Assembly (NCBI GenBank): GCA_030152425.1
Contig: JASLJP010000054.1
Span: 1 to 6,837 of the forward strand
DNA: 6,837 bases
From: Aquirhabdus sp.
GTDB taxonomy: Bacteria > Pseudomonadota > Gammaproteobacteria > Pseudomonadales > Moraxellaceae
Reading direction: 5' to 3'
Below, one piece after another: positions 1 through 6,828 of the stretch. Every line of letters starts with the position of its first letter. The first letter of the stretch is position 1. A model generated the notes under the pieces. That model searched no databases, was not told where the DNA came from, and worked only from the letters and a program-made list of their open reading frames with translations. The position numbers and the translations under genes are program-made.

Positions 1-1429
1 CTTTGATCTCGGGCAACTGGCGCTGGCAGTCGGTGTCGATCCAAACTGGCTGAACGCCCAGATCCAAAACAAACCCCGCTCGCGCTATCTGCTGCTGCGC
101 CGTCAAATGCGCCCTGAAGACGCGGATGTGGTGCTGTCACGCAAATTTCAGTCGGTGTTTAAACAGACCGACTATCAGCGCTACTACCCGCAAGCGCAGC
201 CCAATGCCCAACTGCTCGGCCTGACCAATCGCGCCGGCAAAGGCATCGAAGGTCTGGAAGCCAACTTCAATGACGTGCTGGCCGGTCAGAACGGCAAGAT
301 GCGCGTGATGCATGACAAACAAGGCAACCGCATTAAGGATGTCGACCTGATCGAACCGGAGCGTCCGGGTGAAGACGTCACCTTGAGTATCGACGGCCGT
401 ATGCAGTACATCATGTACCGCGAGCTGGCGGCGGCGGGTATCGCCAATAACGCCCGCTCGGCGACCGGTGTGGCGCTCGACGCCCAGACCGGCGAAGTGC
501 TGGCCATGACCAGTTGGCCGGCCTATAACCCGAACGACTCGGATGGCCTCGGCAACAAAGACGCGATGCGTAACCGCGCGGCTATCGACAGCTTTGAACC
601 CGGCTCGACCATGAAGCCATTTACCGTTGCGGCTGCGCTGGAATCCGGTAAATATCAGCCATTTACACTGGTCAATACCTCGCCCGGCTCACTGGTCATC
701 GGTGGTCATACCATCCATGACCATGGCAATAACGGCATGATCGACCTGAAGGGCATCATCGTCAAATCAAGTAACGTCGGTGCGGCCAAGCTGGCGCTGT
801 CGATGCCGAACAATACCTTACCGCTGTTTTATGAGCGGATCGGGTTTGGTCAAAAAACCACGCTGGGTTTCCCCGGTGAGAGCCGCGGCCTGATCATCCC
901 GCCCAAACTGTGGAACACGGCTGAGGTCGCGACCATGGCCTATGGCTATGCCATCAACGTCAGTCTGATCCAGTTGGCGCAAGGCTATGCCACCATCGCC
1001 GGTGGGGGCGTCCAGCATCCCGTGACGCTACGCAAAGTCGAGGGTGCTGCCCCAGCCAAGCGGATGTTTAGCGAAAAAATCGCGACGGATGTGATCGCCA
1101 TGATGGAAGGTGTGGTGGAAAAAGGCGGCACAGCGCCACAAGCCGCCATTCCGGGCTACCGGGTTGCGGGGAAAACCGGTACGGCGCACAAACTGCGTCC
1201 CGATGGTCGTGGCTACTCGGCCTCGGAATATCGCGGCCTGTTCGTCGGTCTAGCACCCGCGAGCCGCCCACGCATCGTGATCGCCATTGTGGTGGAAAAT
1301 CCGGTCGGCCAATACTATGGCGGTCTGGTGGCTGCACCGGTATTTGCCAAAATCATGACCGAATCTCTGCGTCTGCTCAACGTGCCGATGGACAAGGCGC
1401 TTGAGACCAGCAAGACTGCGACTAAATAA
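1..1429 (+). CDS. ftsI: Septal peptidoglycan transpeptidase FtsI (PBP3), 5'-truncated by window edge
   Basis: Class B penicillin-binding protein, the D,D-transpeptidase that cross-links peptidoglycan at the division septum from the periplasmic face of the inner membrane. The reading frame is open from base 2, giving 475 visible residues; the ATG at 107 is internal, because the 35 codons before it (from FDLGQLALAV) continue the same protein. All three active-site motifs of the penicilloyl serine transferase family are present: STMK (nucleophile Ser at visible residue 202, within FEPGSTMKPF), SSN at 256-258 and KTGT at 391-394. The spacing matches E. coli FtsI (Ser307, Ser359, Lys494), so about 100 N-terminal residues are missing, including the expected cytoplasmic tail and single membrane anchor. 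The YNPN stretch before the active site is also typical. murE follows after 27 nt, the usual dcw order. Intact where visible; the symbol rests on motifs plus context. Confidence 0.96.
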   Translation, partial: FDLGQLALAVGVDPNWLNAQIQNKPRSRYLLLRRQMRPEDADVVLSRKFQSVFKQTDYQRYYPQAQPNAQLLGLTNRAGKGIEGLEANFNDVLAGQNGKMRVMHDKQGNRIKDVDLIEPERPGEDVTLSIDGRMQYIMYRELAAAGIANNARSATGVALDAQTGEVLAMTSWPAYNPNDSDGLGNKDAMRNRAAIDSFEPGSTMKPFTVAAALESGKYQPFTLVNTSPGSLVIGGHTIHDHGNNGMIDLKGIIVKSSNVGAAKLALSMPNNTLPLFYERIGFGQKTTLGFPGESRGLIIPPKLWNTAEVATMAYGYAINVSLIQLAQGYATIAGGGVQHPVTLRKVEGAAPAKRMFSEKIATDVIAMMEGVVEKGGTAPQAAIPGYRVAGKTGTAHKLRPDGRGYSASEYRGLFVGLAPASRPRIVIAIVVENPVGQYYGGLVAAPVFAKIMTESLRLLNVPMDKALETSKTATK

Positions 1430-1441
1430 CCACCTGCTTTT

Positions 1442-1448
1442 AAGGAAG
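1442..1448 (+). promoter_or_regulatory. Ribosome binding site of murE
   Basis: AAGGAAG lies 8 nt before the ATG at 1457, in the 27-nt gap after the ftsI stop. It is the only strong purine-rich site here and supports that ATG as the murE start. No promoter or terminator fits in the gap, so murE is probably co-transcribed with ftsI. Confidence 0.8.
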
Positions 1449-1456
1449 ATGCCCCG

Positions 1457-3037
1457 ATGGTGACCGCAGCACAGCAAGGTTTTCCGTTTGCAGCGTTGTA
1501 CAGCGACACTGCAGCACCCGAGCTGCCTGCAGCCATCGCCCAGACCCTCATCCACAGTCTGGCACTGGACAGTCGTCAGGTTAAAGCGGGCAGCTTGTTC
1601 TTTGCCATCTTGGGGACTGCACCACATAGCAGTCTGGCAGAGCGCCATAGCAAAGCCGCGCACTTCATCCAGCAGGCCATCGCCCAAGGGGCAGCCGTGG
1701 TCTTGTCCGAGGCCGATCCGGCACTGCTGGGCTTAGACCACCCTCAGCTCCTCTATCTCGCGGATCTGCGCGCGCGGATCGGCGCCATCAGTCGGCGTTT
1801 TAACCAACGGCTTCAGCCGCTGCCCGCGCCGACACGCGTCGCGGCCGTAACCGGCACCAATGGCAAAACCACGGTCACGCGTCTGATCGCAGAGCTGCTC
1901 ACGCTGTCAGGCCAGCCCAGCGCCGTCCTGGGCACGACCGGCAACGGCATCCTGCCCGACCTGATCCCCTCGACCCATACCACGCTGGATGCGCTGCAAC
2001 TACAAAACCATCTACATGACTATGCCGCACAGGGCGCCAAGTTTGCCCTGCTGGAAGCCAGCTCGCATGGTCTGGAGCAGCACCGTCTGAGCGGCACCCC
2101 GATCGAAGTGGCGATTTTTACCAATCTGACGCGCGACCATCTCGACTACCACGGCACCTTTGAGGCCTATGCAGCAGCCAAAGCGCGCCTATTTGACCCA
2201 CGCGTCTTTCCCGCGCTGAAATACGCCATCGTCAATGTCGATGATCCCGCCTATGCCGTGATGCTCCAGCCGCTGTCCGCCGATGTGGTGGTCTGGCGCT
2301 ACTCGATGCAAGAGACCAGCGCGGCTGAGTTTTATGTCTTGGACGCATCGTTTAGCCTCAAAGGTGCGTTGCTGTCCATCCAGACACCGCTCGGCGCCCT
2401 GACGATTCAAAGCCCGCTGCTGGGTCGCTTTAATGTCGCCAATCTACTGGCAGCCATCGCAGGCGCGCTGGCGCTGGGACTCACGCTGGATCAGGTGACT
2501 GCGGCCGTGCCGCAACTGGTCGGCGCAGCAGGCAGGATGCAACTGATCGCCGATGATGACCTGCTGCTGATCGTCGACTATGCGCATACGCCCGATGCAA
2601 TTAGCCAAGTGCTGGCCAGTCTGCGTCCCCATACCGCAGGACGGCTGACCTGTGTGGTGGGCTGCGGCGGCGACCGCGACCGTGGTAAACGCCCGCTGAT
2701 GACGCGGGCGGCACTGGATGGTGCGGATCTGGTCATCATCACCGCAGATAACCCGCGCTCGGAAACCATCGACGCGATCATTGCCGACATGCTGCAGGAC
2801 GTGGATGAGGCAGATCGCGCAAAAATCACCGTCGAGCCAGACCGTCGTACCGCCATCCGTCTGGCCGTGAGTCAGAGCAAGCTAGGCGATGCCGTGGTGG
2901 TCGCGGGGAAAGGCCATGAAAATTATCAAGAAATTTCTGGCGTGCGCCATTGGTTTGATGATGCGGTCGAGCTGGCACAGGCGCGTGCAGCCCTGCTGCC
3001 GCTGCCAGAGTCGGTCGATGCATCTGTGAAACGCTAA
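1457..3037 (+). CDS. murE: UDP-MurNAc-L-alanyl-D-glutamate--meso-diaminopimelate ligase MurE
   Basis: Cytoplasmic ATP-dependent Mur ligase that adds the third residue of the peptidoglycan stem peptide. An N-terminal UDP-substrate domain (about 1-120) contains LDSRQVKAGSLFFAI. The central ATPase domain has the P-loop TGTNGKTT at 132-139, EASSHGL at 200-206, and FTNLTRDHLDYHGT followed by Lys242, the position of the carbamylated lysine of Mur ligases. The C-terminal domain has DYAHTPD at 374-380, GCGGDRDRGKR at 402-412, DNPR at 431-434 and GKGHE at 484-488. DNPR is the known specificity motif for meso-DAP; lysine-adding enzymes differ there. At 526 residues it is about 30 longer than E. coli MurE (495), with extra length mostly before the P-loop, where the usual DGR/DGH-type motif is not recognisable (residues 53-75). 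The start at 1457 has a good ribosome binding site. Family assignment is secure. Confidence 0.97.
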   Translation: MVTAAQQGFPFAALYSDTAAPELPAAIAQTLIHSLALDSRQVKAGSLFFAILGTAPHSSLAERHSKAAHFIQQAIAQGAAVVLSEADPALLGLDHPQLLYLADLRARIGAISRRFNQRLQPLPAPTRVAAVTGTNGKTTVTRLIAELLTLSGQPSAVLGTTGNGILPDLIPSTHTTLDALQLQNHLHDYAAQGAKFALLEASSHGLEQHRLSGTPIEVAIFTNLTRDHLDYHGTFEAYAAAKARLFDPRVFPALKYAIVNVDDPAYAVMLQPLSADVVVWRYSMQETSAAEFYVLDASFSLKGALLSIQTPLGALTIQSPLLGRFNVANLLAAIAGALALGLTLDQVTAAVPQLVGAAGRMQLIADDDLLLIVDYAHTPDAISQVLASLRPHTAGRLTCVVGCGGDRDRGKRPLMTRAALDGADLVIITADNPRSETIDAIIADMLQDVDEADRAKITVEPDRRTAIRLAVSQSKLGDAVVVAGKGHENYQEISGVRHWFDDAVELAQARAALLPLPESVDASVKR

Positions 3038-3170
3038 GCATTCTGTACCAAAACTCATCACAACTTTGGCGCAATCCAGAGGCGCAACACTAGCAAAAGC
3101 AGGCCTAATCAAGGACAATTCTGGGCAGCGTAGCGCCCTTTTATTCACTTTTTGACATGAACAACACAAC
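3038..3170 (+). other. murE-murF intergenic gap with hairpin and mini-ORF
   Basis: A 133-nt non-coding stretch inside an operon whose other junctions here are 27 nt and a 1-nt overlap. It holds a direct repeat GGCGCAA (3068-3074 and 3081-3087), an AAGGA at 3111-3115 with no usable start codon near it, a GC-rich hairpin followed by T's (3123-3145), and a five-codon ORF MNNTT (3157-3174) whose TGA overlaps the murF ATG. No clear Shine-Dalgarno lies directly before murF. I see no convincing sigma-70 promoter: a TTGACA at 3152-3157 has no -10 partner at the right distance. Confidence 0.6.
3123..3145 (+). terminator. Terminator-like hairpin upstream of murF (weak or attenuator)
   Basis: GGGC at 3123-3126 pairs with GCCC at 3135-3138. 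Inside it GC at 3128-3129 pairs with GC at 3133-3134, leaving a bulged A (3127) and a GTA loop. This six-pair GC stem runs straight into TTTTATT (3139-3145), then a second T-run at 3149-3153. The form resembles a short Rho-independent terminator. Since it sits between two essential genes of one pathway it would at most be partial, or it could be an mRNA processing or folding element. The pairing is seen directly; function is a guess. Confidence 0.35.
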
Positions 3171-4670
3171 ATGACTGACTCTACCCCGACAGCTTCTGCG
3201 CAAGCTCTCTCTTTACAGCCAGTCTGGTCGGCAAGCGCCTTAGCCGCCGCAACCCACGGGTCATGGCATGGACTCAGCCCAGCGACTGCGGCTGACTTTT
3301 CCGTCACGCGGATCATCTCCAATACCCGCCAACTCCAAGCCCAAGACGCCTTTCTCGCCCTGATCGGCGAGCGCTTTGATGCCCACGATTTTGTCGCCGA
3401 TGCGGTCAAGCAAGGTGCCCGTGCGGTGATCGTCTCGCGCCTACTGCCCGATATCAGCGTTCCGCAACTGCTGGTGGACGATACCCGTCTGGCACTTGGT
3501 CGATTGGGCGCGGCGCGGCGCGCCGAATTCCCGGCGCTGACCACCGTGGCCCTGACTGGATCGAGCGGCAAGACCACCACCAAAGAAATGCTCGGCAGTA
3601 TCCTGCGCGCCCAAACCTCGGCAGAGCAAGTCCTCGTCACGCGGGGCAACCTCAACAATGATCTCGGCGTGCCGATGATGTTGCTGGAGCTCAATCCGCA
3701 GCACCGCTATGCCGTGATGGAGCTGGGTGCCAACCACGTCGGTGAGATCGCCTATACCACGGCCATGGTCCAGCCCCGCGTAGCGGGTGTGCTGAATATC
3801 GGCACGGCACATGTCGGCGAGTTTGGTGGCCGCGAGGGCATTGCCCGCGCTAAATCAGAGATTTTTCAAGGCCTGCCAACTGACGGTATCGCCATCATCC
3901 CTGCCAGCGGCGACTTCCATGAGGTCATCGCAGCGGCGGCGACGCCGTTTAAAGCCATTCGCTTTGGCGGCGATGCGCAAAACAGCGATGTCTATGCCAC
4001 GGAAATAAGCCTACAACCCGCAGCCAGCGAATTTACCCTGCATCATGGCGCTGAGCAGATCGGCGTCACGCTGCCGTTTGCCGGTGCGCATAATGTCGAA
4101 AACGCGCTGGCAGCCGCAGCATTTGCCCTGGCACTCGGCATTGCACTGCCCACGATTGCAGCGGGACTCGGCCAAGCCCCCGGCACCAAAGGTCGTTTGA
4201 ACTTTATCCGTCACGCGCTGCCTGACGCTCAGCTCATCCTCATCGACGATACGTACAACGCCAATCCGCACTCAATGCGTGCCGCCGCACAGGTACTCGT
4301 CGCCCAAGCCGGCGCGCGCGCCTTGGTCTTGGGAGATATCGGCGAACTGGGCGAGAGTGCCGCAGAAGAACACCGTCTACTGGGTCTGGATTTGGCACAG
4401 TTGCCGGTCGATGCCATTTTTGCAGTCGGTCAGTATGCCGCCGCGCTGGCACCTGAGCGTGCCTACGCGGACAAAGACGCGTTGCTGGCTGCGTTGAGCG
4501 ACTGGCTACACAGCCAGCGACAAGCGGCGGCAGGTGCGCCGATCAATATCTTATTTAAAGGCTCGCGTTTTATGCAGATGGAAAGCCTAATCGCTGGACT
4601 TGAAGCGACAATCGCCGCAGACTTAGCCCTAAATCATCCTACTGCCCTTTCTGTAGCGGAGACACATTAA
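3171..4670 (+). CDS. murF: UDP-MurNAc-tripeptide--D-alanyl-D-alanine ligase MurF
   Basis: Cytoplasmic ATP-dependent Mur ligase that adds D-Ala-D-Ala to UDP-MurNAc-tripeptide, finishing the pentapeptide used by MraY. The N-terminal domain has SNTRQLQAQDAFLALIGERF, very like the family pattern. The ATPase domain carries the P-loop TGSSGKTT at 129-136, the GNLNNDLGVP segment, MELGANH at 183-189 and Lys228 in AKSEIF, the expected carbamylated lysine. The C-terminal part has DDTYNANP from 359 and KGSRFM from 463. At 499 residues it exceeds E. coli MurF (452), partly through about 16 Ser/Thr/Ala-rich residues at the N-terminus and a tail of about 20 at the C-terminus. An in-frame TGA at 3153-3155 rules out a longer form, and no GTG, TTG or ATG in the next codons offers a better start. 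The ATG lacks a clear ribosome binding site. Its stop shares one base with the mraY start. Confidence 0.96.
   Translation: MTDSTPTASAQALSLQPVWSASALAAATHGSWHGLSPATAADFSVTRIISNTRQLQAQDAFLALIGERFDAHDFVADAVKQGARAVIVSRLLPDISVPQLLVDDTRLALGRLGAARRAEFPALTTVALTGSSGKTTTKEMLGSILRAQTSAEQVLVTRGNLNNDLGVPMMLLELNPQHRYAVMELGANHVGEIAYTTAMVQPRVAGVLNIGTAHVGEFGGREGIARAKSEIFQGLPTDGIAIIPASGDFHEVIAAAATPFKAIRFGGDAQNSDVYATEISLQPAASEFTLHHGAEQIGVTLPFAGAHNVENALAAAAFALALGIALPTIAAGLGQAPGTKGRLNFIRHALPDAQLILIDDTYNANPHSMRAAAQVLVAQAGARALVLGDIGELGESAAEEHRLLGLDLAQLPVDAIFAVGQYAAALAPERAYADKDALLAALSDWLHSQRQAAAGAPINILFKGSRFMQMESLIAGLEATIAADLALNHPTALSVAETH
4658..4661 (+). promoter_or_regulatory. Ribosome binding site of mraY inside the murF 3' end
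   Basis: GGAG lies 8 nt before the mraY ATG at 4670, within the last codons of murF. With the TAATG stop/start overlap this suggests translational coupling of MraY to MurF synthesis, and it fixes the mraY start. Confidence 0.7.
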
Positions 4671-5752
4671 TGTTGCTTTGGTTGTTTAACTTTTTGGGGG
4701 AATACCAGCGTGCATTTCTGGTCTTTGATTATCTCACCGTACGGATCGTCTTTAGTATTCTGACCTCATTGGGCTTAAGCCTGTTGATCGGTCCGGCCAT
4801 GATCCGCCGACTGCATGCACTCAAATACGGCCAAGCCGTGCGTAACGACGGCCCGCAGACCCATCTGGTCAAGACCGGTACGCCGACCATGGGGGGCATC
4901 CTGATCCTGTTTAGTATCGCCACCAGCACCCTGCTGTGGTGCAGACTGGATAACCCCTACGTCTGGATCGTGCTCGGTGTCATGGTCATCTTTGGTACGG
5001 TCGGCTTTATGGACGACTGGCTGAAGATCAAACACAAGAATCCCAAGGGTCTCTCGGCTAAAAAGAAATACTTTTGGACATCGGTCGGTGCGCTGGGCGC
5101 TGGGGCTGCACTCTACTATCTGGCCAAAACACCGGATCAAACCGATCTGCTGATTCCGTTCTTTAAAAACCTGTCGATCCCGCTCGGGGCAGGCGCGATT
5201 TTCTTTACCTATTTGGTCATCACCGGCAGCAGTAATGCCGTGAATCTGACCGATGGTCTGGATGGTCTGGCGATCATGCCCGTGGCGCTGGTGGCGGCGG
5301 GTCTGGGCGTCTTTGCCTATCTATCCGGTAACGTCACCTTTGCCCATTATCTGCATATCCCCTATATCCAAGCCAATAGTGAACTGGTGGTGATCTGTGC
5401 GGCGATGGTAGGGTCAGGGCTCGGCTTTCTATGGTTTAACGCCCATCCTGCCCAAGTGTTTATGGGTGATGTCGGCGCCTTGACGCTGGGTGCCATGCTG
5501 GGTGTGATCGCCGTTATGGTGCGTCAAGAGATGGTGCTGGCGATCATGGGCGGTCTGTTTGTTGCCGAAGCGATCTCCGTAGTACTGCAAGTGGGTTCAT
5601 ACAAGCTGCGCAAGAAGCGCATCTTTCGTATGGCACCGCTGCATCATCACTTTGAAGAGCTGGGCTGGCCGGAAACCCGCGTTGTGGTGCGGTTTTGGAT
5701 CATCACCATCATGCTGGTGTTGCTCGGTCTGATGACACTGAAATTCCGCTAA
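4670..5752 (+). CDS. mraY: Phospho-N-acetylmuramoyl-pentapeptide transferase MraY
   Basis: Integral inner-membrane enzyme that transfers phospho-MurNAc-pentapeptide from UDP to undecaprenyl phosphate, making lipid I. It is 360 residues, the same length as E. coli MraY, and strongly hydrophobic with the family's multi-helix layout (first helix about 24-45). Signatures are TPTMGG at 71-76, the Mg-binding pair Asp115-Asp116 in FMDDWLKIK, KKKYFW at 131-136, NAVNLTDGLDGLA at 189-201, MGDVGAL with the third catalytic Asp267, and PLHHHFE with His325-327 in the cytoplasmic HHH loop. Every residue known to be required in this family that I can check is present. It starts at a TAATG overlap with murF and ends the operon at a strong terminator. 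In many proteobacteria murD follows, but not here. Confidence 0.98.
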   Translation: MLLWLFNFLGEYQRAFLVFDYLTVRIVFSILTSLGLSLLIGPAMIRRLHALKYGQAVRNDGPQTHLVKTGTPTMGGILILFSIATSTLLWCRLDNPYVWIVLGVMVIFGTVGFMDDWLKIKHKNPKGLSAKKKYFWTSVGALGAGAALYYLAKTPDQTDLLIPFFKNLSIPLGAGAIFFTYLVITGSSNAVNLTDGLDGLAIMPVALVAAGLGVFAYLSGNVTFAHYLHIPYIQANSELVVICAAMVGSGLGFLWFNAHPAQVFMGDVGALTLGAMLGVIAVMVRQEMVLAIMGGLFVAEAISVVLQVGSYKLRKKRIFRMAPLHHHFEELGWPETRVVVRFWIITIMLVLLGLMTLKFR

Positions 5753-5765
5753 GCACTGCGTATCT

Positions 5766-5805
5766 CCAACAAAAAGCCCGCTGACTAGAGCGGGCTTTTT
5801 GTTGG
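5766..5805. terminator. Strong bidirectional Rho-independent terminator between mraY and the convergent gene
   Basis: A perfect 17-bp inverted repeat, 5766-5782 pairing with 5789-5805, around a 6-nt loop GACTAG. The core is AAAAAGCCCGCT / AGCGGGCTTTTT, so each strand's transcript ends in a GC-rich stem followed by five U's. It starts 13 nt after the mraY stop and ends 21 nt before the stop codon of the reverse-strand gene, as expected for a shared terminator of two convergent units. Confidence 0.95.
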
Positions 5806-5826
5806 GCGGGTGGAGGCGGCGATCAC

Positions 5827-6813
5827 TTAGGTCGCGGCGACATACTCATAATTGACGGTGTAGTTGATGCTAAAGCCTTGGGAGACCACGGTCGCATTGA
5901 TCGCACCAGTCGTCCCGTTGTAGTCACAGGAGTTGATGGTGATATTCGCAGGCAGTTGACCCTGAATCTCGTCATCACCGCAGAACTCGGCTTTGTTAGC
6001 CGCTTTCGGCACGCCTTTAACCACGATCGTCGTGCCCTGACCGGCGATGACGGTGGTTACTTTCAGGTCGTAGTTGCCATTCGTCGTCAGGGGTGGGGTG
6101 ATGACGATATTATAGCCGCTGACATCAATGCTATAGTTCCAATCAAATGCAAAGCCATTGACGATGTAGTTGACGTTACAGCTGCCGATATTACAGTTAT
6201 AACTGATTTTAACCTGATCCAGCACTTTGTCGATCCCGGTGCTATTGGCTCGGAAATAATCGTTAAAAATGCTGATGGCTTTCGGATTTAAGCCGGCTGC
6301 CGTTAACTGGGTGTTCAAGTTGGCGGCGACTTTCTTTGCAGCGGTATCGATCTTTGCCTGTGTCAGTGCTGCATGACGTGTCGCCCACTGGGCGTACAGA
6401 TCAGCCAGTTTTGCCTGCGCATTGGCATCGTATACGGCCTGAGTCGTCAGTTGGGTCACGTTGACACGCTTTTGGGCATCGGCCAGATACGAGTATAGCT
6501 CGACCAGTGCATCACCCGTTTTGCCATTGCTGGCTTTGATCAGGTACGGCGCGCCTTTGACCACATTGACCTTAAAAGTACCATCTGCGGCGATAGGCGC
6601 AGGGGCTGAGGCGAGGCCATCTTTGTTGACCACGACCACCGTACCAACGAAGGCTTTGCCGGTCGCGGCAGTACCATTGATGGTATCAACCTGGACACCC
6701 GGTGTCGTCGACGGCGGAGTATCGCTGCCACCACCACCGCCACATGCGGTCAGCAGCGTCGCAGCGCCTGTTAATATTGCTACGCCCATCAGAGACGCAC
6801 GAAACGTGTTCAT
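5827..6813 (-). CDS. Predicted lipoprotein of unknown function with four-cysteine C-terminal domain
   Basis: A 328-residue protein I cannot name. The N-terminus is a lipoprotein signal peptide: Arg5, a hydrophobic stretch 7-21, and lipobox LTAC with Cys24 as lipidation site. Gly follows at +2, not Asp, so outer-membrane sorting is likely. A Gly/Ser/Thr/Pro linker (25-39) leads to a beta-rich region (about 40-95, with GTAATGKAFVGTVVVVNKDG and ADGTFKV) that resembles carboxypeptidase-regulatory-like or Ig-like surface folds. Residues 105-200 look helical and end in FRANSTGIDKVLDQVKI; similar 'FRA..TG.D..LD.V' stretches occur in other uncharacterised proteobacterial lipoproteins (from memory). 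The Asn/Tyr/Thr-rich C-terminal part has Cys207, Cys212, Cys278 and Cys296, possibly two disulfides. Its coding DNA is AT-richer than the wall genes (6121-6240 counted at 49 GC of 120). It converges on mraY across a shared terminator, so it is a separate unit. The gene call is secure; function is unknown. Confidence 0.88.
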   Translation of the reverse strand: MNTFRASLMGVAILTGAATLLTACGGGGGSDTPPSTTPGVQVDTINGTAATGKAFVGTVVVVNKDGLASAPAPIAADGTFKVNVVKGAPYLIKASNGKTGDALVELYSYLADAQKRVNVTQLTTQAVYDANAQAKLADLYAQWATRHAALTQAKIDTAAKKVAANLNTQLTAAGLNPKAISIFNDYFRANSTGIDKVLDQVKISYNCNIGSCNVNYIVNGFAFDWNYSIDVSGYNIVITPPLTTNGNYDLKVTTVIAGQGTTIVVKGVPKAANKAEFCGDDEIQGQLPANITINSCDYNGTTGAINATVVSQGFSINYTVNYEYVAAT

Positions 6814-6822
6814 TATGTTTTA

Positions 6823-6828
6823 TCCCTC
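6823..6828 (-). promoter_or_regulatory. Ribosome binding site of the lipoprotein gene
   Basis: On the - strand GAGGGA lies 9 nt before the ATG at 6813-6811. It supports this start, which also places the signal peptide correctly. The promoter is probably beyond the right edge of the window. Confidence 0.7.

Noticed and set aside
107..109. ATG at 107 as the ftsI start
   Set aside because: The frame is open to the left edge and the upstream codons continue FtsI-like sequence. The anchor and N-terminal domain would be missing, so this is an internal methionine of a gene cut by the window.
3068..3087. Direct repeat GGCGCAA x2 in the murE-murF gap as an operator
   Set aside because: Two 7-base copies 13 nt apart can easily arise by chance in GC-rich DNA, and no known regulator site matches.
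3152..3157. Perfect -35-like TTGACA just before murF
   Set aside because: At 16-18 nt spacing the -10 position falls inside murF (around 3175-3180, CTGACT) and does not resemble TATAAT. Transcription would start after the murF ATG.
2882..3694. Long open frame of 270 codons on the - strand across murE end, gap and murF start
   Set aside because: It overlaps two well-supported genes, is rich in Arg and Ser as shadow frames of GC-rich genes often are, and shows no recognisable domain.
5878..6291. 137-codon + strand frame opposite the lipoprotein gene
   Set aside because: It is antisense to a gene with a clear signal peptide and ribosome binding site. The translation has no domain I recognise and it has no good ribosome binding site.
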